Below are positions 1 to 8,552 of a DNA stretch of 35,645 nt, piece by piece; positions within the stretch are counted from its first letter, which is position 1, and every line of letters starts with the position of its first letter. The notes under the pieces are model-generated. The model made no database searches. It saw only the letters and a program-made list of their open reading frames with translations, and was not told where the DNA came from. The stretch spans positions 64,761 through 100,405 of the forward strand of contig JAFLUD010000001.1 in NCBI GenBank assembly GCA_022508965.1. Reading direction: 5' to 3'. This stretch comes from Oscillospiraceae bacterium (lineage in GTDB: Bacteria; Bacillota; Clostridia; Oscillospirales; Ruminococcaceae). The translations under genes and the position numbers were made by a program.

Positions 1-1169
1 TTTATGAAGCTCTCCACGCCGAGAGGGCTGAAAAACCTTGCCGTTCCGCTGGTCGGGAGAACGTGGTTGGGTCCCGCGTAGTAGTCTCCCAACGGCTCGG
101 GGGAATAATTTCCCAAAAACAATGAGCCTACGTTGTCGAGCTTTCCGATATACTCAAGCGGATTCTCCACCACCGCCTCGAGATGCTCGGGAGCGATCTT
201 GTTGGCTATCTCAACCGCGTATTCCATATCGTCGCATACGATTATCCCGCCGTAATTTTCGAGCGATTCGCGGATTATCTCCTTGCGGGAGAGCGTTTCG
301 CTCTGGCGTTCTATCTCGGCGCGGGTCTTTTCGGCAAGCTCCATGCTTGTTGTTACCATAATAGCGGAGGCGAGCTTGTCGTGCTCAGCCTGAGACATCA
401 GATCGGCGGCGAGGTACTTCGGGTCGGCGGTCTCATCGGCGAGAACCAGTATCTCGCTGGGTCCTGCGACCATGTCGATGTCAACCGTGCCGTATACCAG
501 CTTTTTTGCGGTTGCTACGAAGATGTTGCCGGGTCCTACTATCTTAGACACTCTGGGGATCTCTTCGGTGCCGTATGCCAGCGCCGCTATTGCCTGCGCG
601 CCGCCTGCGAGGAAGATCTTGTCCACTCCGCAGAGGGCCGCGGCTACCAGAATATCCTTGTTTGCTGTGCCGTCCTTGAGCGGCGGGGTTACCATGATTA
701 TCTCTTTTACGCCGGCTATTCTCGCAGGGATGGCGTTCATCAGAACGCTTGACGGATAGGCTGCCGTGCCGCCGGGAACGTAAAGTCCCACCTTATCCAG
801 ACCGCGGACGCGCTGTCCCATTATAACGCCGTTTTCTTCGGTAACGCAGAAGCCCTCGCGCTTTTGGCGGGTGTGGAACGCCGTGATGTTCTCAACGGCA
901 TTGAGCATCGCGCTTACGAACTCGGGCGACTTTTCGTTCGCTTCGGTGAGCGCGTCCTGTATAGCCTCGTCGGGAACGCGGTAATACTGCGCGTTCGGGC
1001 AATCGAATTTCGCAGTATAGGACTTCACCGCGCTGTCGCCGTTTTGTTTTACGTCCTCGAGTATTTCCTTGACGGTTTTCTCGACCTGTACGTTCACCTC
1101 GCCGGCGCGTTTTTCAACCTCCGCCAAGAACTTCATTTCGGAACCGTCTGCTTTAATTATTCTTATCAT
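1..1169 (-). CDS. hisD: Histidinol dehydrogenase HisD (partial, C-terminus beyond window)
   Basis: This enzyme oxidises L-histidinol to L-histidine in two NAD+-dependent steps, the last reactions of histidine synthesis. About 389 residues are visible; the family is usually near 430, so only the C-terminal end is missing because the window begins inside the gene. Recognisable motifs include the QAEH zinc/catalytic segment, APEHLE (catalytic Glu-His pair) and GPNHVLPT. The last expected zinc-ligand histidine lies outside the window. I placed the start at the ATG at 1167-1169: an AGGAG site lies about 7 nt upstream and the residues MIRIIKADGS fit the family. The start overlaps the end of hisG by 17 nt, so translation is probably coupled. 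It is the third gene of hisZ-hisG-hisD on the minus strand. Confidence 0.96.
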   Translation of the reverse strand, partial: MIRIIKADGSEMKFLAEVEKRAGEVNVQVEKTVKEILEDVKQNGDSAVKSYTAKFDCPNAQYYRVPDEAIQDALTEANEKSPEFVSAMLNAVENITAFHTRQKREGFCVTEENGVIMGQRVRGLDKVGLYVPGGTAAYPSSVLMNAIPARIAGVKEIIMVTPPLKDGTANKDILVAAALCGVDKIFLAGGAQAIAALAYGTEEIPRVSKIVGPGNIFVATAKKLVYGTVDIDMVAGPSEILVLADETADPKYLAADLMSQAEHDKLASAIMVTTSMELAEKTRAEIERQSETLSRKEIIRESLENYGGIIVCDDMEYAVEIANKIAPEHLEAVVENPLEYIGKLDNVGSLFLGNYSPEPLGDYYAGPNHVLPTSGTARFFSPLGVESFI

Positions 1170-1800
1170 CGCAATTCTCCTCAATCAATCTTACTATCTC
1201 GGAAATGCGCTCTTGTTTGAGCTTCATGCTGACCGTGTTTACGATAAGCCGTGCGGAGATGTCGGCTACATGATCGTAGACCTCCAAGCCGTTTTCCTTG
1301 AGCGTGGTGCCTGTTTCGACGATGTCTACGATCCCGTCGGACAGTCCTACCAGCGGTGCAAGCTCTACGGAGCCTTCGATCTTCACGATATCAACGTCTA
1401 TTCCCTTTGCCTCGAAGAACTTTCTGGTCACCTCGGGGTATTTTGTGGCTACCGTTTTTACGCCGTAGCCCTTGTAGAATTCCGTGCCTTTCTTCACTGC
1501 CAGAGCGAATCTGCATTTTCCGAAGCCGAGGTCGGAGATCTCGAAGAACTTGCCGCCATGCTCCATTATCGTGTCCTTGCCGACTACTCCAAGGTCGCAG
1601 ACGCCGTGCTCTACATAGGTTATAACGTCGGTGGGCTTTGCGAGCACTACCTCGATATCCTCTCCGGGAACGGACAGGATAAGTCTTCTTCCTTTATTCC
1701 TAAGCTCCGAGACGTCGTAGCCGATCTTTTCGAGCAGATCGACCGCCTTGCTTTCTATTCGCCCTTTTGTGAGCGCAAGTCTTACTTTTCTGTTCTCCAT
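1153..1800 (-). CDS. hisG: ATP phosphoribosyltransferase catalytic subunit, short form HisG
   Basis: HisG condenses ATP with PRPP, the first committed and feedback-controlled step of histidine synthesis. The protein has 215 residues, typical of the short HisG(S) class that lacks the C-terminal regulatory domain and must pair with HisZ. The N-terminal RLALTKGRI segment and the VETGTTLKENGL phosphate-binding loop are present. hisZ lies directly upstream, 3 bp away, which confirms the heteromeric type. The ribosome-binding site GAGGAGG is within the last codons of hisZ. The 3' end overlaps hisD by 17 nt. Nothing looks truncated. Confidence 0.96.
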   Translation of the reverse strand: MENRKVRLALTKGRIESKAVDLLEKIGYDVSELRNKGRRLILSVPGEDIEVVLAKPTDVITYVEHGVCDLGVVGKDTIMEHGGKFFEISDLGFGKCRFALAVKKGTEFYKGYGVKTVATKYPEVTRKFFEAKGIDVDIVKIEGSVELAPLVGLSDGIVDIVETGTTLKENGLEVYDHVADISARLIVNTVSMKLKQERISEIVRLIEENCDDKNN

Positions 1801-1803
1801 CGG

Positions 1804-2988
1804 CTACACCTCCTCGGTCGCGACGGCTGCGCCGCTTACGATATCGACACGGCGGATACCGTGAGATGATGCGTATTTTCTCGCGGCTTCGATATTCTCA
1901 CCGAGAAAATTGTACGCCGAGAATCCCTGCGAGATCAGCTCGCCGCAATGCTTAAGCGCTACTATCTCCGAGCCTTTTTCTCCGAAAACCAGAACGTCGG
2001 GGGCTTTGACGATCGCCTCGCCGTTGGCTTTGATCTTTTTTAGGAACACCTTTGACGCTGCCTCTACGTTCACCGCAAAGCCCACAGCGGCGGCTTCCCT
2101 GCCGAAATCGCCGAGCAGCGTATCATAGCGTCCGCCCGAGAGCGCGGGAAGTCCGTAGCCCTCAACATAACCGCGGAAGATGATGCCGGTGTAATAATCC
2201 TTTTTATGGACAAGTCCTAAGTCTACGCGGATCTTCTCGCTCGGGATCACCGCGCTTAAGTCCTCGCAGAGCTTTTTCAGGCGCGAGAGCCTGGCTTCGA
2301 GGGCTTTGCCGTGCAGATGCTTTTCGGCTTGCTCGAATACCTCTATTCCGCCGAACAGCCGCGGCAGCGTTTTCAGTGCCTCGGGAATGTCGGCTTTATC
2401 GAGCGACGGATAGTCCTTTATCTCTATCGCGTGACGGATGTTCTCGGACTCTTCCTCGTCGCAATCAAACTGTAAAATCAGCTCGCGGAATATGCTGCTG
2501 TCGCCTATCTCGAGGCGGAAATTTTCATCGCACGCCGAGAGCGACTTTGCCGCCAGCACCAGCGCTTCATAATCGGCGGCTGTGCTGTTCCCGCCGAGAA
2601 TTTCTATACCGCTTTGGGATATCTCGTCGTCTCTGCCGCTGTCCTTGGGATTCACCATAAAAATATTTTGATTGTAGAACAGCTTGAGCGGCAGCTCCTC
2701 TTCCCTTAATCTGGTCGCCGCGAGACGCGCTATCGGCATTGTGCTGTCGGGGCGAAGCACCATAAGGCGATTCTTCCCGTCTACCAACTTGTACATGGTC
2801 TCCTGCGGGAAATAGCGCACTTTGCCGTTGAACACGTCGTAAAACTCCAGCCCCGGGGTTATCACCTCGGAATAGCCGTAGCTTTCAAACAGCTTGGTTA
2901 TGCGCTCTAAGATGGTGCGCTTTGCCGCGCACTCCTCAAACAGCAGATCCCGCGTTCCCTCGGGCGTTAATAGATCGTTTCTTTTCAA
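1804..2988 (-). CDS. hisZ: ATP phosphoribosyltransferase regulatory subunit HisZ
   Basis: HisZ is a histidyl-tRNA synthetase paralogue that has lost aminoacylation; it assembles with short HisG and gives it activity and histidine feedback control. The 394-residue product keeps the class II synthetase-like core: LLTPEGTRDLLFEE at the N-terminus, a segment around MVLRPDSTMPIARLAATR, and GGRYDTLLGDFG. Lack of a C-terminal anticodon-binding domain and adjacency to short hisG argue against HisRS itself. The start is a TTG (2986-2988) with an AAAGGGA ribosome-binding sequence about 7 nt upstream. It is the first gene of the his operon, downstream of a promoter full of inverted repeats. Confidence 0.93.
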   Translation of the reverse strand: MKRNDLLTPEGTRDLLFEECAAKRTILERITKLFESYGYSEVITPGLEFYDVFNGKVRYFPQETMYKLVDGKNRLMVLRPDSTMPIARLAATRLREEELPLKLFYNQNIFMVNPKDSGRDDEISQSGIEILGGNSTAADYEALVLAAKSLSACDENFRLEIGDSSIFRELILQFDCDEEESENIRHAIEIKDYPSLDKADIPEALKTLPRLFGGIEVFEQAEKHLHGKALEARLSRLKKLCEDLSAVIPSEKIRVDLGLVHKKDYYTGIIFRGYVEGYGLPALSGGRYDTLLGDFGREAAAVGFAVNVEAASKVFLKKIKANGEAIVKAPDVLVFGEKGSEIVALKHCGELISQGFSAYNFLGENIEAARKYASSHGIRRVDIVSGAAVATEEV

Positions 2989-3022
2989 TTTGATGTCCCT
3001 TTCTTTTTATGCTTTAGTTCGC

Positions 3023-3072
3023 TAATGTGATAGCACATTACTACATTACTATAATATAGTAACACATTGTTA
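3023..3072. promoter_or_regulatory. Cluster of operator-like palindromes at the his promoter
   Basis: Plus-strand reading shows three perfect inverted repeats: TAATGTG-atag-CACATTA at 3023-3040 (inside the leader), TTACTATA-a-TATAGTAA at 3046-3062 (covering the -10), and TAACA-cat-TGTTA at 3060-3072 (in the -35/-10 spacer). An exact tandem duplication of CATTACTA occupies 3036-3051. Such a layout suggests a dimeric repressor covering the promoter. A TrpR-family histidine regulator (HisR/YerC type) is a possible candidate, but that is inference; no regulator gene is in the window. Confidence 0.5.
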
Positions 3073-3084
3073 GAAAAAAGTCAA
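3056..3084 (-). promoter_or_regulatory. Putative promoter of the hisZGD operon
   Basis: On the minus strand, TTGACT (3079-3084) and TACTAT (3056-3061) are separated by 17 bp, giving a sigma-A-type promoter with a predicted start near 3049. The -35 matches 5/6 and the -10 matches 4/6 of consensus. The leader to the hisZ TTG is about 60 nt. The -10 and spacer are embedded in inverted repeats described separately. Confidence 0.6.
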
Positions 3085-3122
3085 GTGCGGGAGGAATTTT
3101 TTGTGCGATGTGCGGTGTGTTT

Positions 3123-3137
3123 TTCAACAATGTTGAA
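3123..3137. repeat. Perfect 15-bp palindrome downstream of polC
   Basis: TTCAACA-a-TGTTGAA is a perfect inverted repeat with 7-bp arms, 16-30 nt after the polC stop and about 40 bp upstream of the his -35. It is not followed by a run of T on the minus strand, so it is a poor intrinsic terminator. It could be a protein-binding site for the his promoter or a weak 3' hairpin for polC. Confidence 0.4.
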
Positions 3138-3152
3138 TTAATTTGACTATAA

Positions 3153-6100
3153 TCACATATCAAACAAGGTAAACTGCGCCGACTGCTGGAAATCCTTGAA
3201 TACGCCCATGGATTTCAGTTTCTCGATCACGGTGCTGTTTACGCCGCTTGCCGACTGAATCTCGTCAATGCTTATGCACTCGCCCGAATCTATTACCTCC
3301 TTGAGCTTTTGCGCGGCGTTTTCTCCGCAGCCCGCAACGGCGTTGAACGGAAGTCTCACCTTTCCGTCCTCGACAACATACGCGGTCGCTTTGGAGAGCT
3401 TTGCGTCAACGGGGAGCACTTCTATTCCGCGTAGCAGCATCTCGTTTATCAGCAGGAGTGCGTCTAAGATGCCCTTTTCCTTTACTCCCGCGTTTTGCAT
3501 GGATTGGAGCGCCTTGATTCTCTGCTTGACCGCTTCTTTTCCGCTTAGGACAGTTTCTACCTCGAGATTTTCGGTGTGCTTGGTGAGAGTTGCGGCGTAG
3601 AATTCCGCGGGATGATAAATTTTGAACCACGCGAGCTTTACCGCTGCCATTACATACGCGGCGGCGTGAGCTTTCGGGAACATATACTTTATCTTCTTGC
3701 AGCTCTCGACGTACCAATCGGGAATGTTGTTGTCCTTGAACGCTTGGTAAATTTCATCGTTGAACAGCTTTTTCGCGTTGCCCTTACGGGTGATCTCCAT
3801 TATCTTGAACGCTAACGACGGTTCAACGCCCTTGTGCATGAGGTACACCATGATGTTGTCACGGGTTCCTATTACGTCGGAAATCGTACAGATCTTCTGG
3901 TCGATGAGATCCTTGGCGTTGCCTATCCAGACGTCGGTGCCGTGGGAAAGTCCCGATATCTGCAACAGATCGGCGAAGGTCTTGGGCTGGGCGTCTTTGA
4001 GCATCTGCATAGCGAAGCCCGTGCCGAACTCGGGGATTCCAAACGTTCCGCTGTAAACGCCGATGTCCTCGTAGGTCAGCCCTATGGGTTCGGTGGAGGT
4101 GAAGAGCTTGTATACCTGCGGGTCGGTGGTGGGAACGTCGGCGATCTTTATTCCCGTCATATTCTCAAGATGCTTATAGAGCGTCGGAACATCGTGTCCA
4201 AGCTCGTCCAGCTTGAGAATTGTATCGTGCAGCGCGTGGAAGTCGAAGTGGGTGGTTATCATGTCGCTTTCGGTCTTATCGGCGGGGTGCTGGACGGGCG
4301 TGAAATCGTAGACCTCGTAATCGTTGGGGACTACTACCATGCCGCCGGGATGCTGGGAGGTGGTTCTCTTTACTCCCGTGCAGCCGATAGCAAGCCGCTC
4401 GGTCTCGGCGTTGTTGTAGTCAAAGCCGCGTTCCTCGCAATATTTCTTTACGAAGCCATAGGCTGTTTTATCCTGCACGGCGGAGATGGTTCCCGCTTTA
4501 AAAACGTGATCCTTACCGAAAAGCTCTTCGGTGTAGCGGTGAACCTTGCCCTGCACTTCGCCGGAGAAGTTGAGGTCGATATCGGGAGCTTTGTCGCCCT
4601 TGAAGCCCAAAAACGTTTCAAACGGGATATCGTGTCCGTCGCGGATCATGTCGGTTCCGCAATTAGGGCAGTTCTTCTGCGGGAGATCGAAGCCCGAGCC
4701 TACCGAGCCGTCGTTTTTAAACTCGTTATACCGACACTTGGGGCAGCGGTAATGCGGAGCTAAAGGATTCACCTCGGATATTCCCGACATTATCGCCACG
4801 AACGACGACCCTACCGAGCCTCGCGAGCCTACAAGATAGCCGTTGTCTTCGGAGTATTTTACCAGCTTTTGTGCTATCATGTAAAGCACCGAGAAGCCGT
4901 ATTTTATTATCGCGTCAAGCTCCTTGTTGAGGCGGCTTTCCACAATTTCCGGCAGTTCGTCGCCGTACCACTCGTGCGCGCGGTTCCAGCATAGATCCTG
5001 AAGCTCCTGCTCCGCGCCCGGAAGCGAGGGGGTGTAGGTTCCCTCGGGGATCGGGCGGATGTCTTCGATCATATCCGCGATGGCGTTGGTGTTGGTGACT
5101 ACCACCTCGAAGGCTTTTTCTTTCCCCAGATACTCAAATTCCGCGAGCATTTCTTCTGTCGTTCTTAAATAAAGCGGCGCCTGATTGTCGGCGTCTTTAT
5201 AGCCCTGCCCTGCCTGCAAAATCTTTCGGAAGATGCCGTCCTCGGAATCCTTGAAATGAACGTCGCAGGTGGCTACGCACTTTTTGCCGAGCTTGTCCGC
5301 AAGCTCGACTATTTTCTTATTGAGCATACGCAGTCCCTCGTCGTCGGGGACGCGTCCCTCGCGTACCAAAAAACCGTTGTTCGCTATCGGCTGTATCTCA
5401 AAATAATCGTATTTTTCGGCGATCTGCTCAATCTCCTCGGGGGCGCGGTTCCCCAAAATCGCGCGGAAAAGCTCGCCCGCCTCGCAAGCCGAGCCGATTA
5501 TCAATCCCTCGCGGTATTTTTCGAGTTCGGAAAGCGGTATGCGCGGTTTCTTGTAGAAATACTCGAGGTTGGAGAGCGAGATTAGCTTGTAGAGATTTTT
5601 AAGCCCCGTTTTGTTCTGCACCAGAATTATCATGTGATAAGACGGGAGCTTCTTTACGTCCACGTCGCCGAGCAGACCGTTTAGGTCGCCGAGCTTTTCG
5701 AGCTTGCCGAGCTTCGATGCGTTGCCCAACAGCTTTAAGAATATCGCCGTCAGCATTTTCGCGTCATCTATCGCGCGGTGGTGGTTGAAGTCGCCGAGCT
5801 TATACTCGCGGGCTACGTCGTCGAGCTTGTGGTGCTTGAGGTGCGGGAGCGCGGCTTTACACAGCACAACCGTATCGACAAAGCTGAATTTGTATTCTAT
5901 TCCTCGGCGTTCGCAGACCGCTCGGATAAACGAGGTGTCGAAATTCGCGTTATGGGCGACAAGCACGCCTTTTCCCGCGAATTCTATAAACTTCTCTACA
6001 GCTTCCTTTTCGAGTGGGGCGTCGGCTACCATATCGTCGGTGATTCCCGTGATATTTGTGATCTCCTCGGATATGGGGCGCTCGGGGTTTACGAAGGTCT

Positions 6101-7496
6101 GGAATTCTTCGACGATCTCGCGGTTTTTGAGCTTTACCGCGCCTATCTCGGTTATCCTGTCGCCTGTGGGAGACAGCCCGGTGGTTTCCAGATCGAAAAC
6201 TATGATCTCATCGTCTACGGGATAATCGCTGCAGCCGGAGATAAGCGAGCCGCTGTCGTTTACGAAATACGCCTCGACGCCGTAGATCATCTTCATCTCG
6301 CCGCCGTTTTTGCGGATCTTTTCAATAGTGTTCATCGCCTCGGGGTATGCCTGGACGTTGCCGTGGTCGGTTATAGCGACAGCCTTGTGTCCCCAGGCGT
6401 GCGCCTGCTTTATCAGCTCGGCGGCGGGTGTTATCGCGTCCATGTCGGACATATTGGTGTGCATGTGAAGCTCCACGCGCTTTTGCTCGGCGTTGTCAAG
6501 GCGGGGATGTTCCTCGACCGAAGCAATGGAACTCGGTCTGATATTCAGCTCCTTGGCGAAGCTGTCGTACTCGAATTTTCCGGCGACGACAATGGTTTTC
6601 CCTACGGAAATATTCGCCTTTACGGCATCTGTATTCTCCGCGGGGGTGATGATCTTTATTATCTGCGAGGAAGTTCTGTCCGAAAAATACGCGGTGAAGA
6701 TCAGCGTTTTTCCGTCGCGGGAGATGCGCTCGTCGGTCTTGAACACCTTTCCCCATACGGTCGCCTCATCCTGGTCGCCGAACGGCTCGGACATCGGCGC
6801 GGGGGCTTCAAACTTATCCTTCCCGTACAACAGCTTTGCGCTGCTGCCGAAGTTCGGGTTCTCGAACGCGAGGGTGATATTCTCGGGTTCCGACAAAAAC
6901 TGCGCTTTTCCGCCGCGGCGCCCTGCACCGCCGTTTCCCGCGAATTTTCCCGCGGGCTTCGGCGCTTCCTCGGTTATGGAGACCGTTTCTATCGGCGCGC
7001 TTTGCTCTTGCTTTATGTATTCTTCTACGTTCATCTCGTTCTCGGACGAGAGGATTACCGTGATATTCTTATCAAAAAATCCCTGCACGAACGCGGCGAT
7101 CTTCTTGTCCATCTCGAGTCCGGAAAGAATCTGCCTGCCTCCGGATTTCAGAGTTATCTCGAAGGTATTGTCGTCGCCCGCGATCTCGGCACCGTCGAAA
7201 TAGCCGTTTACAGAGACGTTCTTGCGCTTGATAAGCTCGATTATTTCATAAATATACTCGCTTGTAAACAGGCTGATGTGGTATTTCGGGTAGAGCGTTA
7301 CCTCAGTGCTGTCAAGCTGCGCGGTTATCATATCACCCGCCGAAAGAAGCTCGGACATGGGTACAAGCTCGTCAAGCTCCAGGCTTATGTTCAGCGTGTT
7401 CTTCGACTGAACGCGCACCATCTTCTGAACCCTGCCGTCGGCGATATTCTGCGGGAGATCTATTCCCTCCAACAGCTCACTTAGTTTTACCTGCAT
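3153..7496 (-). CDS. polC: DNA polymerase III alpha subunit, PolC type
   Basis: This is the Gram-positive replicative DNA polymerase with built-in proofreading. The 1447-residue length is normal for PolC. In order it shows an N-terminal domain; an OB-fold region near residues 240-330; a PHP domain with HMHTNMS and ITDHGN; an inserted DEDD exonuclease with DLETTG, HNANFDTSF and HRAIDDAK; a two-CxxC zinc site (CPKC...CPNC); and the polymerase core with PDIDLNFSGE containing the catalytic aspartates. The helix-hairpin-helix region follows near the C-terminus. A GGAAGG site precedes the ATG. It lies 15 bp after ispG and closes the long hom-to-polC gene series. Sequence and length look fully functional. 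Confidence 0.98.
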   Translation of the reverse strand: MQVKLSELLEGIDLPQNIADGRVQKMVRVQSKNTLNISLELDELVPMSELLSAGDMITAQLDSTEVTLYPKYHISLFTSEYIYEIIELIKRKNVSVNGYFDGAEIAGDDNTFEITLKSGGRQILSGLEMDKKIAAFVQGFFDKNITVILSSENEMNVEEYIKQEQSAPIETVSITEEAPKPAGKFAGNGGAGRRGGKAQFLSEPENITLAFENPNFGSSAKLLYGKDKFEAPAPMSEPFGDQDEATVWGKVFKTDERISRDGKTLIFTAYFSDRTSSQIIKIITPAENTDAVKANISVGKTIVVAGKFEYDSFAKELNIRPSSIASVEEHPRLDNAEQKRVELHMHTNMSDMDAITPAAELIKQAHAWGHKAVAITDHGNVQAYPEAMNTIEKIRKNGGEMKMIYGVEAYFVNDSGSLISGCSDYPVDDEIIVFDLETTGLSPTGDRITEIGAVKLKNREIVEEFQTFVNPERPISEEITNITGITDDMVADAPLEKEAVEKFIEFAGKGVLVAHNANFDTSFIRAVCERRGIEYKFSFVDTVVLCKAALPHLKHHKLDDVAREYKLGDFNHHRAIDDAKMLTAIFLKLLGNASKLGKLEKLGDLNGLLGDVDVKKLPSYHMIILVQNKTGLKNLYKLISLSNLEYFYKKPRIPLSELEKYREGLIIGSACEAGELFRAILGNRAPEEIEQIAEKYDYFEIQPIANNGFLVREGRVPDDEGLRMLNKKIVELADKLGKKCVATCDVHFKDSEDGIFRKILQAGQGYKDADNQAPLYLRTTEEMLAEFEYLGKEKAFEVVVTNTNAIADMIEDIRPIPEGTYTPSLPGAEQELQDLCWNRAHEWYGDELPEIVESRLNKELDAIIKYGFSVLYMIAQKLVKYSEDNGYLVGSRGSVGSSFVAIMSGISEVNPLAPHYRCPKCRYNEFKNDGSVGSGFDLPQKNCPNCGTDMIRDGHDIPFETFLGFKGDKAPDIDLNFSGEVQGKVHRYTEELFGKDHVFKAGTISAVQDKTAYGFVKKYCEERGFDYNNAETERLAIGCTGVKRTTSQHPGGMVVVPNDYEVYDFTPVQHPADKTESDMITTHFDFHALHDTILKLDELGHDVPTLYKHLENMTGIKIADVPTTDPQVYKLFTSTEPIGLTYEDIGVYSGTFGIPEFGTGFAMQMLKDAQPKTFADLLQISGLSHGTDVWIGNAKDLIDQKICTISDVIGTRDNIMVYLMHKGVEPSLAFKIMEITRKGNAKKLFNDEIYQAFKDNNIPDWYVESCKKIKYMFPKAHAAAYVMAAVKLAWFKIYHPAEFYAATLTKHTENLEVETVLSGKEAVKQRIKALQSMQNAGVKEKGILDALLLINEMLLRGIEVLPVDAKLSKATAYVVEDGKVRLPFNAVAGCGENAAQKLKEVIDSGECISIDEIQSASGVNSTVIEKLKSMGVFKDFQQSAQFTLFDM

Positions 7497-7511
7497 TTTT
7501 ATATTCCTTCC

Positions 7512-8552
7512 CTAAAAGTTTTCGATTTCCTTTTTAAGCTCTTCTAAAATCATATTTTCGGGGACCTTTCGGAGTATCTCACCTTTTTTGAAGATTAGTC
7601 CCTCGCCGTCGCCGCCCGCTATTCCGATATCGGCTTCGCGGGCTTCGCCGGGGCCGTTTACCGCGCATCCCATTACGGCTACCTTCAGCGGCTTTTGCTC
7701 ATCTTTTAGCATTTCCTCGACCCGATTCGCGAGCTTGATAAGGTCGATCTTGGTTCTTCCGCAGGTCGGGCAGGATACTATCTCTACTCCGCCGCCCATT
7801 CCGCAGGCTTTCAATATATCCCTTGCGGCGCTGACCTCTTTTACGGGATCGGCGGTCAGCGAAACGCGGATGGTATCGCCTATTCCATCGCACAGCAGAG
7901 AGCCTATTCCCACCGCGGATTTTAGTATTCCCATGTGCTCGGTTCCTGCTTCGGTAACGCCCAGGTGGAGCGGGTAATTTGTCTGCTTTGAGAGCAATCT
8001 GTACGCGGCTATCATCAGCCTTACGTCGGAGGATTTTATGCTGATTACGATATCGTCGAAATCGCAGTCGTTGAGCAGCCTGACGTGATTTAGCGCGCTT
8101 TCGGTCAATGCTTCGGGAGTAGGCGCGCCGTATTTTTTCAGCATTTCCTTTTCGAGCGAGCCGGAATTCACGCCTATTCTTATCGGAACATTTCGGCTTT
8201 TGCACGCGTCGGCGACTGCGCGTACCTTTTCCGCGCCGCCGATATTGCCGGGATTTATGCGGATCTTGTCTACGCCTGCCTCCACGCACGCGAGCGCTAT
8301 CTTATAATCAAAGTGAATGTCGGCGACTATGGGAACGCTTACCGCGTTTTTCAGCGCTGTGATAAGCGGGACGTTCTCGATTTTGGGAACTGCCGCGCGG
8401 ATTATCTCGCAGCCTGCTTTTTCGAGAGCCTTCGCCTGCTCTGCCGACGCTTCAATATTATCGGCGGGGATATTCAGCATCGACTGAATATATATCTTCC
8501 CGTCTCCTAATTCGAGATCGCCTACTTTTACTTTTTTCTTGGCTGTGTTCAC
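7512..8552 (-). CDS. ispG: 4-hydroxy-3-methylbut-2-en-1-yl diphosphate synthase IspG (GcpE)
   Basis: IspG converts MEcPP to HMBPP in the MEP isoprenoid pathway using a [4Fe-4S] cluster. The 346-residue protein is the short bacterial form: an N-terminal TIM barrel (SVPIVADIHFDYK, DKIRINPGNIG) followed by the cluster domain with CPTCGRTKIDL and GCAVNGPGEA, which supply the cluster cysteines and a glutamate. The start is GTG at 8550-8552; it overlaps the rseP stop as GTGA (4 nt) and has a GGAGG site 7 nt upstream, so coupling with rseP is likely. Dxr, the first committed MEP enzyme, is encoded two genes upstream in the same series. Confidence 0.97.
   Translation of the reverse strand: MNTAKKKVKVGDLELGDGKIYIQSMLNIPADNIEASAEQAKALEKAGCEIIRAAVPKIENVPLITALKNAVSVPIVADIHFDYKIALACVEAGVDKIRINPGNIGGAEKVRAVADACKSRNVPIRIGVNSGSLEKEMLKKYGAPTPEALTESALNHVRLLNDCDFDDIVISIKSSDVRLMIAAYRLLSKQTNYPLHLGVTEAGTEHMGILKSAVGIGSLLCDGIGDTIRVSLTADPVKEVSAARDILKACGMGGGVEIVSCPTCGRTKIDLIKLANRVEEMLKDEQKPLKVAVMGCAVNGPGEAREADIGIAGGDGEGLIFKKGEILRKVPENMILEELKKEIENF

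Noticed and set aside
1069-1869. Plus-strand reading frame across hisD, hisG and hisZ ends
   Set aside because: It crosses three real overlapping minus-strand genes and has no start signal or domain.
3834-4763. Plus-strand reading frame of about 309 codons inside polC
   Set aside because: Shadow of the polC frame; low-complexity Gly/Val/Arg composition and no recognisable domain.
5778-7484. Long open reading frame antisense to polC (568 codons, plus strand)
   Set aside because: It mirrors the codon bias of polC, has no family motif or ribosome-binding site, and polC is clearly the real gene.
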